Part shown: in pieces, positions 42,201-54,200 of the stretch
Numbering within the stretch: position 1 is the first letter of the stretch
Layout of the letters: the number at the start of each line of letters is the position of its first letter
The notes under the pieces: model-generated
What the model saw: the letters and a program-made list of their open reading frames with translations, nothing else
The model's database searches: none
What the model was told of the DNA's origin: nothing
Assembly: GCA_946811185.2 (NCBI GenBank)
Contig: OX328105.1
Coordinates: 34,227,394 to 34,291,393 of the forward strand
Length of the DNA stretch: 64,000 nt
Source of the DNA: Hippopus hippopus
Taxonomy: Eukaryota > Mollusca > Bivalvia > Cardiida > Cardiidae
Reading direction: 5' to 3'
Translations under genes and position numbers: made by a program

Positions 42201-45200
42201 TTCTGGTACATTCAAAAGCCCACATCCCAAAATTGTATCTGCACATAGTTGAAGAAAGTTTCAGTACAAAAACTTTATCATAAGCTTTACACAGTGCGAG
42301 CAGACATTGTAAATCAGGATCAGAAAAGACAAGATTTCCCATCTCAGATCTTCATTATTTTAATTTTTTTGCCTGAAATTTTAGATCAACAAATTTTAGA
42401 TCACACATCCTTGGTACCACAAACTTGAGTTTTGCTTTGCAAGTTGAAGAAGTGCATTTCATTCATTTGTAAGTCTCAATATTTGAGATGTATTAGGTAA
42501 CTGATATGCTTTTGTCGCACAGAAAAAAGATCAAGATTAGAGTGCACAGATTGTTAAGTTTGATATCTGATCTATACTGTCAAATTAAGTGAGCCATTTT
42601 TCTAGATAAAAGATTTCTACCATTGCAATATTTTGGTTTTGACTATTGGAGGGAAATGTTTATTAACTCTTTACGACACAATCCCAAGTTTAAATGACCC
42701 TGAGAAATAACCTTTTGAAAACCTTGAGGGAAAAGGTGAAAATGCTGGTAACCAGCATTTTCTCCTTTTCCCACAAAGTTTTCTACACTTTCAGAGACAA
42801 TTACCATCATTTCATGTACATTTAAATTGTCCACTGCAAATGTTTTCAATTTTGACTAGTCTAGAATTTTATCATTTGGTACAGAGTTCAAGTTAAAAAG
42901 TAGTTTCTGGACTAACCACAAAGCACCATTCAGTCTCTAAAAAAACACTCTCAATTGTGCAAATTTCCACAATATCTCACATTATAGAAGGCAAAGAAGA
43001 CCCAAGATCAGACTGAATGTTCCATACAGTTTGATCATTATCTTCAGTCTACAAATGTAAATTAAGTTACACTACTCACTTCTGCAAATACAGTCTTGAA
43101 GAACCTTTCTAACAGTTGGTTCCTCTTCCTTCTAGTGAATGCATTTTTGAAAATGTATTTCATCTTCATCTCAGTGACATCTAAGGAACATCCACCATCA
43201 TTTAGGACATACTTCAGGGCCTCCACAAACTGTCGTCTGTGTTCTTCATTTGTAAACTGAAGAATCTAAAAGTATACCAAGAAAAAAAAATGCACTTGAA
43301 TTTAGGTTTCAATTTCTGCCAGTCGTTTACAACTAAATCCTATGTTTTAAAGTCTAAAATTTTGTCATTTAGTAAAGAGTTAATAACTCTTTATCAAATA
43401 ACAGAGTTTTAGACTTTTCCAAGTTAAATAAATTAGCGGAAAATAAACTAAATGTAGCTGAAATAATGGGATTTGTGTTTGAAGAGTAAGAAAACAATGT
43501 GGGGAAAGGAGAAAATGCTGATTACCAGCATTTTCTCCTATTCCCACAATGCTTTCTACCCTTTCAAAAGCAGATTTCATAGTTTATGCAACATTTAATT
43601 TGACATCTGCAAATGCTCTCAGTTTGGCCCTGACTAAAATTTTGTCATGTGGTAAGGAGTTTTTGTTTTGTAATGGAGTTTTATGCCGTTTTAACACCTT
43701 AGGTCATATTATGGCAACCAGTGCACCTATGCATGTGTTTCCTGGCTTTCTCACACCAGTTCAGACAAAACTTTCTTTCAAAACAACTGACTACTTTTCT
43801 CACATAAATCAGAGGTGAGAGGCGAAAAATCGCTGTAAAGAAAGTTTGCCAAAGCCAGGTATTGAACTCGCAACCACCAGGTCAGGAGACCGATACGCTA
43901 ACCACTGAGCTACCTAGCCGCACGTGTTAAAGAGTTAAAAGAGTGATTTCAATGTCCTCTGCTGCTGGAGGTTATGAGTTAATCCTGTACCAGACAACAA
44001 AATTTAAGGCTTCTTCAATTTGAAAACATTAGCAGACCACAAATTACACGTGGCTAAAATGGTGGAATGTGGCTTTTAATGGGATAACTCTTTACCTTAC
44101 GATAGAATTAAAGAATAGTTCAATTTTAAAGCTAATGCAGATGACAAAAGAAATATGATTTACCAATGAAATTTGTTTATGAAAGGTCAGAAAACATTGT
44201 GGGAAAAGGAGAAAATGCTGGTTACCAGCATTTTCTCCTTTTCACACAATGTTTTCAAAAGCATGTTCCTGCTGGGTCGTTAAAACTCGGGATTGTGTGG
44301 TAAAGGGTTAAAAGATTGTGAAAAAGGAGAAAATGCCGGTTACTCTTCCTACAGTATGTTCAAAAGGCCTTTTTTCACTAATTTTCTCAACATGAACTTT
44401 TTTGGTAAAAGGCCAATCTGTCAGACACATGTGGATGTACTAATTTTATCACTGGTCTATAATTAGCATCTACAATATAGGTTGGTAGGAAGAAGACAAG
44501 AAGACTAATTCCATACCACATCATATTCCTTGGGAACTTTCACAAGACACAAGTTTCTGTTCTTATTGGAACTGAGTGACAGGTGGACATGTTTTAAGCT
44601 GATAAGACTAATCCAACGCAGAATCTTCCCACGCAAGCTGAGTATCTCCAGTTTGTAATCATACTTGATGCGGATGACAATGGGGCGAGATTCTTTGATT
44701 TCTATCCATTCCACTGCTTTATGTTGAATGACAGAATCTGTGTCAACAAAAAAAATAGAGTCCGAGTCAAAGCAATCGTGAAAATCTATTTATCCATAAA
44801 TTTACAGTAAATAATATCAAGTTAAAGTGTGTTTTATTAACCACATATGAAAGTTTACCAAGAAGCAACAAACTCTGGTTTCAAGTTTGAATACAAGATA
44901 AGTAGCTTGCAGGTATCTACTAGGGCCCCGTTTTACTAAAGTAGTTGCGAACAAAATTTGCATAAGTTTTACATAACTTTAGTATGGTGGCATATTTCTG
45001 TCAGGAGATACGAGATAGCTATCATGATTATTTAGAAAACTATTGCAATAAATCAAAGTTTCCTGGAAATTTTATCTTTTCATTCTGTCTAGATAAAATT
45101 TCCGGGAAACTTTGATTGGCCCTGGTATATACCATTTCTTTTTCATGTATGTTTAACCCTCTATGAAAGGATAAAATTTTGGATTTGTCCAATTTCAAAA

Positions 45201-48200
45201 CATTTGCAGACAACAAATTATTAGTGGCTCTAGTGATTGAATTCGTGAATAAATGGACTGAAAACATTGTGGAAAAGGGAGAAAATGCTGGTAACCAGCA
45301 TTTTCTCCTTTTCCCACAATGTTTTCCAAAGCCTTCTCCATTGAGGTCAATAAAACTATGGGTTGTGTGGTAAAGGGTTAATCACCCCACTGCCAACTTT
45401 CACATGTGATAAAAAGGTGAACAAAAAATCAATAGAAAAAAAAAAGTTATTTCATTTAGATTGAAAACTTGTGACAACTTTCACAGAAGGTGATCTAAAA
45501 TCCTCCTCAAGAGCTATGATAGCGAATAACTTTTGCAAAAGAAATTGGGTCAGAATTACACTATTTGGATCAGATATGTCAATCAATTCATGCAAACAAA
45601 ATGGAAAACTAAGGATGTGGACTAATTTTATTACTTTACATAAACAAAAAATACTGTAAACAATAGCATCCCATGCAAGTGCCAATGCTTGGCTGCAGTT
45701 GCTTTTGGAAATAGATTGATTTTTAGTTTATTTTCTATGTTGAAAAAGGGGCATGACCGGGTCAAATTACATTGATGGTAACCTCCCCGTTGTATGGACC
45801 CCCGTTTTGATAGTTAACAAATAGTCCGAGTTTGAAGTGAATATCTTTAGTATAGGTAGTTTGCAGTTCATAGGGACCCCCTGAATTTTGAAATATCTTG
45901 AAAAATCCTGTATCAATTTTTATGAAACTTTTCAAGGTCTTTTAAAATGACCTTACCAACTCTCATAGTGAAAATTAGAATTTTTCTTCTGCAAGAAAGA
46001 ACATTTTGCCTATTTTAGTAGTGTTAAATTTTTGCTATGAAGCTTAACATTCTCCGACAGTTTCGCACAGTGATCAGAACAGCAAACATAATTGGACAAA
46101 TGCATGACTTCAGTACCCAAATTCAGTTAAATATGAGGCCCTGAAATTGTTTTTAGTACAAATTATATAGTTCTACAGGGTGTCCAAAAAGTCATGCACC
46201 ATCCTGAAAACACATTTATTGTTACAGATGCTCAAATTGAGCACCATTTTCACAATGTTCATCCAACCGGATACCCTACGGAATGTTCAAAACAGCTTTT
46301 TGCGGCGAGTACAACGTTGTATTACTGAAAATGGTGCTCAATTTGAGCATCTGTAACAATGAATGTGTTTTCAGGATAGTGCACGACATTTTGGACACCC
46401 TGTATACTTTACCTTAGATATCACTCTCATCACTTTCATTCAAACTTTGAAGTGTAAAATGATTTGTCCAATGTTTTCATATATGGTGTGTGCTCACCAA
46501 TATTTGATTAAATTTTATTTTCGGCTTGGCTTCAAGTTTTAATACCACTTCTGTTGAGAGATGTTTTCCAAACCACCTGACACTTAGACTTAAATTTCTT
46601 TCATGGTTTGTTTTGAATTGTTTTTGGCTACATTTTTTTCAGTTCAGCTAAAATTAACTCAATTGTATTAGACTATGGTCATGCTCATAGGGTGGTAGTC
46701 TTAAAGACATCGTCTCTCTTTGACCTCAACAATTCATCTACAACAATACTTTAGAGCTTGTTTATGGAACTTAACCACTTCATACAATGCACCCTTCTTC
46801 ATTTTATTGTTGTATGCTATACCACATGATGTGAGCGAGATTTTGACTGGGTTTCGGAAAAAAAAAACATCTATGGTTGAGCACGGAAAAGAAAGCAAAT
46901 TGTAAACAAGTGTGTGTAAGTCTCCGATATTGAATCATTAAGATAAAATCCAAATAAAAAACAAGATCAGGGCCTCAAAAGTTGAAATTTTTGCTATTCA
47001 AACAATAGACAACCACAGTTACTGTATTTGCATGAGAATTGTTTTTATAAACAGGTAAACCCTTTACTAGGAATAGCCTTCAACCCTCCCACTGATTTTA
47101 AGCTCTTCTGTTCATACTTTTTAACATTGCATTGAATGCATAACAGTCAAACTAAGTTATCAAAAATTCTGAAAATTTCACCCAGAGTTGGTAAAGGTAA
47201 TAGTATTAACTATGAAAATTTTCAGTTCAATAGCTAAAGCATTTTTTAAGATACTTCAAAATTCAGGGGGTCCCTATGAATCTCAAACTACCTATAATGA
47301 TAGAGATATCATATAAACATTTAAATTTTTGCACAACGACAGGCAAAAAGACAACACCAGGGCTATGACAATACTGCTACGTTTTCTTCAAAAACATCCA
47401 AGCTAAAACTTTGTATCAAGAAAGGTTGAACTAGATGAATAACTGTACCTGAAGTTCCAACACAGGGGGCCAAGATGGTCCATAAAATGCTTACCAATTG
47501 TAAATTGCTTTTTATTCAATACTGAGAAAGTATCACAATTTCTGATTGGCCAAGTAAACCATTTGCCAATAAGAAATTGCTTTCCTTTGATAGTAAATCT
47601 TGTGAATTAAATTGGAATATAATTTGGAACTATTGTGGAATATGGTTTCTTATAATTCATAATTCAAGTATGTCTATAATCCTACAGAAATTCTATTTAA
47701 TCAAAGATAAAAATGAAGAGCAAGACATTTTTATTCCAAAGCTGTGTTTAGAACAAGGTTTATAAAGTATCAACTGATGTTACCACTTGCTAATATTACA
47801 GCTCTAATTCTTATTTTTTCACATGGGAAGACTTTTGCTTGATATTAAAGCTCCTGGTCTTGTGCTTTCAGAAAAGATCTTAAGCCAAACAACCCTGTGT
47901 TGCCCTAAGTGACCTTAGGGAAGAAAGCTTTTAAAAACATTGTTGGAAAACGAGAAAATGTTTGTAACCAGCATTTTCTACTTTTCCGCAGTGTTTTCTA
48001 TACTTTGCAAGACAAATCTTAACATTTTGAGACAAACTTGATTTTTTGTCCGAAAATGCTTTCAAGTTGAACAAGTTTAAAATTATGTTGTTTGGTATAG
48101 AGTTAAAGCTTTCTCAAAAAAATCATAATGGCAAACATTTGCAGTGGGTTTGATCTTGGTATTCCAAGTAGGTAGATGGTGAAACTTTGATCAAACTTTG

Positions 48201-51200
48201 AAATAATGGTACTTGATATACCAAATTCCAAAGCTGTTTAACTTCTGGTTCTGAGATACAATAAATTTGATGATCTTAGTTATGTGGTCTAGACAATCTT
48301 CACAAAATCTCTTTCCCATGTACTATGACAAATTTGGTTTGATTTTGTCCTGTACTTTCTGAGCAGAATTTTTTGACATGATTGCAGGCAAGTACATGTA
48401 CCTGATATACAACAGCAATCTCAGTTGATCTGAAAGGTGTTTTATGCCACTTTCAAAATTATTTCAGTTAAATCACGGGGGCCAGTACATTTCTCCAAGC
48501 TTACTTGAGTTCCTTTTACCAGTACTCCACACAATATTCTTCCCAAACCACTGGCTGCTTTCCATTATGGAAACAATGCCCAGCCATGAAAGGAACGAAT
48601 CCTGTCGCACTGAATATCATCAATATTCAGAAAGAATTGGCCGACCTTGGAATTCAAACCAGTGACCCATGTTACCAACTGAGCTACCAGGATACTACAA
48701 GAAGGATGAAAGCAGGACACCTCAGGTGATGATCACAAAAGCTCAATTAAGCTCAATGAGCTCAGGTGAGGTAAAAATAAGCCACCATATGTTCAAAGAA
48801 AATGTAAAAATAATAGTTTTCACAAAATGCAGAGCAGAACAACTTTTGTCCAGACAAGAATTTAGCATAGAAAAAGCATTGCTCGAGCTCACAACAGAGC
48901 ATATAGTTCAAGACTCTGAGCTCAAGTTAAGCCAACAATCTTTAAAACTTTTGCTTATGTAGCAGATGAAAAAAAAGTGTACAGTTTTGTACCCTTTGAA
49001 TGCTATTTGAAGACCAATATTCAGGAAAGGAAGAGAGAAGCTTGGGAAGAAATATAATGTATGTTGTGCTGATGCTTGCAAAGCATTGCACGAACACTGC
49101 TCATATTTTTATAAAAATTTTGTTAACTGGTATCTTTTTTCCAAAATGTTTCTTACCCTTTCAAAGACAATATCAATCATTTGAAGCATGTTTATTATGA
49201 TGTCTGAACATGCTAGCAGTTTAGACAAGTCTAAAATTTTGTTGTCTGGTTCAATGGATACTTTCAGTCTTTTCATTTTCATTGCTATGTCTACCTGTTT
49301 TTTGCCAGATTCTTCCAATTTTCATCAATTGTGAAACATTTTCTAGGAATTTTATCTCTTGATTATTGCTTCCTGAAAAACAATTGACATTTTGTGGCCA
49401 TGAATATTTCATCAAAGACTCTATCCCCATTGACTTACATGCATTGGCAGAAAAATAACACCACTTTTAGAGAGCTACAACTTTGATGTAAGGCTATGAA
49501 CACTAATAGTCTATTAATGTAAATAACTCCAGTAATCTCCCTTTCTACAAGTATAGTTTTCTTACGATCGAATGATCAGAAGCAATGTTATCAATCTTCT
49601 TGCACACTGTAAAATACATGTAAGTCAGTGGGAACTTGGAATTGATGAAATTATTTTTGTCGCTTACCACAGTCCCTTCCTTTAGGTCTGGTAGGTACCA
49701 AAGGTTGGCACTGCTTATCAATTGGAATTCAAACCCAGAACCTCTTATACCAACAGAAAAAGGGGACAGGGTTAACCAGTGGCAAATGCAATCACCCATC
49801 AACCCTTTACCATACATTCCTAAGCTTTAACAATCTCTGAAAGAGAAGGCTTTTGAAAACATAGTAGGAAAAGGAGAAAATGCTGGTAACCAGCATTTTC
49901 TCCTTTTCCTACCATGTTTTCTACGCCATCAAATGCTGAATACACTAATAAAGCAACAATCAATTTGTCAGTTGCAAATGCTTTACATTTGGTTCAGTCT
50001 AAAATACTGTTGTTTGGTAAAGAGTTATCCAATAACAAATGCTGTGTTAGAGCCTACAGTGTTGGTCTTTTTTGAAACTATAGAATCAAACATTCTGTAA
50101 CAACAGGTGAGCCTAATTTGACAATATTAACCCTTGCAGTGCTAAATAAATAAAGGAACATTCTCATCAAGTACTAAGGATGAAGACCTTACGATTTCAA
50201 AGATCTTTTTTTTTTCGAAATTTCTGGCAAAGTTGTGGACAATTTAGATCCAAAATCAGACTGCATGTTCTTTGCTGTCTGATCTTGATCTATGATTTAT
50301 GCGAAATGCAATAATTAATACATCATTTTCAAGGTTAGCATGACACCAGCTGCTTTTTGAACACAGGTTACCATCAATCACCCAAAACATAAAGTAGCAC
50401 CTTGAACATAAACATACCAAACAAATGGAGGAGGGGGAACTCAAGAAAAAACACAACATGGTCAACAAACAAATATTTAGTGCAAAATCTTATACAGAAA
50501 ATATGTACAGAGCTATCAACTGTCAAATCTTTTTCATTTCAATTCCTAAAGAATGATCAATTCTACAGTTTTGTTTCCATAACAAACTGTGTTTGACAAG
50601 ACTCAAAAATGCATATACTCACTAGATAAAACTGACTACAAATTTCATGAAAGCGTAGAATATTAAAGCATCATTTCTGTGCTAGATCAGCGTCGTTATT
50701 CACCCTCCATTCTTAAGAACATTCTTTATCTTATTCTGCAAGATTTTCTTAATTTGAAAGTAAAATAACTTCTGATTGGTTAAACCATTTGATTTAGTCA
50801 GTCAGAAGTTGTGTTCTATTCAACTTTACAAAATTCTGGAGAATAAGACTAAAAACTTTCTTAAGAATGGTTGGTAAATACGGGCCCAGGTCATTTATTA
50901 GAAACTATGTTTGATACAAGTATCAAATGCTACAGCAAGATTCCTAGAAACAATTGTGTAAACAAAGCAAGTAAACACGTAAGCAAAGGTGTGACATACT
51001 GGGTGTTTCATAATATCTGTCCTTATTCTAACCATTAATAATGTCTACATCTGTGACTTTAAAATGAATGGAAAGTTGCCATCTATAAGTAAACAAGATA
51101 GAATTTTATTTGATATATAATACACAGACATGACTTAAACAATTGTTGAAATACTACACTTTTCCTGGTAAGTCCATTTTACAAGAAGCGTCCTACATAA

Positions 51201-54200
51201 CATCAATTCTTTGAATTCAAATAACGCCAACTCTTTGGTTAAAGATTATCTTAGAAGCATATAGGTTTACAACCAGCAAAATGAGTTTAGGGCAACAGAG
51301 AAATCTGGCTTTCATACTGAAAAACTGCTACACAATGAGACAATCACCTCATTGCCTGTTTTCAGTGCAGACAGTATGGTGGTTCCCATGTTTTTTGCAG
51401 ATGATGATGACAATGAGGACACTGTGAATACGGAGGGCTATCTGAACTTTCCGTTGAAGAATTTCACTCCAGTACCAAAAGAAAAAAAGTAATGACATTA
51501 AAGACCTGTGACCTAGTACATGCATTTTGTTTCAGCAAGGTCGAGCCAAAAACACATGATCGGAAGCATAGTTAAATGACTTTCAAAAGCATTCTGGCAA
51601 ATCTTTATTTCTTTCAGAAATGGTCAAACACTCTGACACTCCAAACATTTTCTTGTAAGGTGCAGTATAAAAGGTGTACAGCCCATTGTCAGGAGATACT
51701 TAGGACTTTAAAGCTGAAATTAAGAGAAAAATTTACGAAAACAGGAGGAGGACACACAAACATGTAATGAAAAACCCTCACAATAAACTTGACATCAGAA
51801 ATGCTCAGAGTGGACGTCGTGTTGGAAAATGAACTCGTCAGAAAAAGTGTAGTGTATTATTAAAGTAATGCGTATGTACTACATGTCAAGTGAAATTTTA
51901 TTATGTCTGCCAAAATTTAGCAGCTTTCAATTCAGTTTAAATTGAAATTAATAGAAAATTTTGACACTTCAAATAAGGACAGGTATTATGAAACACCCTG
52001 TATAAGTTGAAAATACAATGGTGAACTTGTTATACTACACACATGTGCAGATTTCACTTACCTGCCCCTGGTTCCAAATGATCTATTCAGATATGAATAT
52101 GGCAAACTAGTTGTAATATATGAACCATTTTCATCTGTAAATACTTGTCTTTATTTCTTACAACATAAAGGAAATGTGATTTTGGTTTTGAGTCAGATTA
52201 TGAGCCTTTGAATTACAATACTTAGCCTATGTTAAACACATTGATTTGTGTTTCTACAACAAGTTCATGATCTATCTTCTAAAACCATTTTCTAATTGAT
52301 ACCTCTTAAAAAAGTGTTCACTTACTGGGCAAAAAGTTTCAGTTAAACAGGGAAGAACATAATGTTACATCTATCAAGATGTCTTCAGAAATCAAAAACC
52401 AACATATTATAAAGAAATGAGTGTATTATGTCATTTTTTTTTTTTTAAAAAATAAACAATCAATATAATAAGGCTCAATAACTACTCAAGACACCCAAAG
52501 TCTCTTTTATTAGTACAAAAAAAAACAACTTTCACATCATATTCTAAGGTTCCATGTACATAAAAGTATAATAGACTTGCTATATTTTCTCTTTTTTTCC
52601 CCACAATTTTTTCAAAAGTCTTTTTCCCCTTGGGTCTTTAAAAATTGGGATTGTGTGTTGAGACTTAATTCATCATTTGCTATGAGTATATGTGTTACAA
52701 CTATTATATCATGCAAGTAAACTTATCCATCTTACCCTGTGTTTCCCCACCAATGCGGTCAGTTATGTTTCTCTGTGCCCTTTTGACATTTCTATTATGG
52801 CGCAGTCTCTTACACTTGGACAGGACAAAGGCTACCAAGAGGCACACTAGAAAGGCAAGAAAACCAGTTCTTACAGGATTACGTGACCACACTTGCTCAC
52901 ATTTACAAACACTTTCTTTACTTTGAAACAATGTTGTCCAAAATTCTTAAACCCTTTCATCACCAAAGGTAAAGATAAGGGCTTTTAAAGACAGCATAGA
53001 TCCAAGATTAGACTACACAGAACATGCAGTCTGATCTTGGATCTATTCTGACCTCCTAATTAGTAAAGCCTGCAAGATAAAAATCTTTCTGAGGTTTAGT
53101 GGATTGTACTTTTACCATCTAAAGGGGCACAAATATTTTTCTGTTTGGTCTATTGTTCATCTCTTAACGTTTGAAATAAAACTCAATGGCAAAAAAGCAT
53201 TCTACAGTGGCACTTTTTAATCAAGTTGCCAACATTTTAAAATAAGCATGTTCTGTACGATGTGACTTTGATCTATCCTTTAATCAAAAGCTACTGATGT
53301 TGCCTATGGGATACTAGGCATAAGTAGATTTTTCTCTTCAAATCATCATTAGAAAATGAAACAGAAATGGTTCCCCAACCTATTTGCAGTTACTTTTCAG
53401 TTAAGTTTGAAGTAAAAGTCTGTTTTGCCACACCAATGACACAGACAATGTCAGGCTATGACCATACAGTAATGTTTCCTTCAAAAACAGCAGAGCTGAA
53501 AACTATAACTCACAGAAGGGTATGAGACCAAATGATGTCCATAATACTATGTAGGCTCCCTCACTGCCCGCAAAATAATCAAACCCCTTATGTGGCGTGC
53601 AAGGTTCTAGAATATCTTCATACAAGTAGGTACTTGTGTTACATCTATCATTTTCACCATCATCTGCAGCAAATAAGAATAAAGATATGAGCCTTCAGAT
53701 GTGCTGTTAAAAAAGGGTTTAACCCTTTACTGCACAATCCCGACTTTTAACGACCCTAGAAAAGAAGCCTTTCGAAAACACTGTGGGAAAAGGAGAAAAT
53801 GCTGATAACCAGCATTTTCTCCTTTTCCCACAATGTTTTCTACCCAGCCAAAGAAAAATTGCACCATTTGAGCCACATTGAAATTGTCGTCTGCAAATGC
53901 TTTCAATTTGGACAAGGCTAAAATTTCGTCGTCTGGTCAAGGGTTAATGCATCTGCAAAAAGTATTGATCCAGCTCAAGCCTGCACAGTCCATACATAAA
54001 TTTTCTGCATGTCAAAGGACCATTCTACTTCATGATTCAGCCAGCTGTCAGAAATAATGGGTTTTATGGAGCCATAATTATGTGATGACTTGCTTAAAGT
54101 AACAATAAAGCCCAAAAGTAAACAAAGTGGGTGTTTAAATACATTTAAATTTATATCATACCATTTAAAAGTATGGAAACTATTGTGAAGATTACCCCTG

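Larger units (their letters stand above)
45665..47412 (+). repeat. Family D repeat split by a DNA transposon
   Basis: Family D sequence runs 45665-45852 and continues at 47297-47412 (atgatagagatatcatataa to ccaagctaaaac). The break is at TA. Confidence 0.82.

Noticed and set aside
43840..43920. Possible tRNA gene on the minus strand
   Set aside because: A- and B-box-like motifs are present but it continues into a dispersed repeat body shared by several other copies, so it is a SINE head and not a tRNA gene.
52847..52931. Extension of DUOX exon e upstream in the open frame
   Set aside because: The strong pyrimidine tract and TAG at 52847-52849, together with the phase of exon d, place the start at 52846. 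The extra residues do not fit a membrane segment continuing from exon d.
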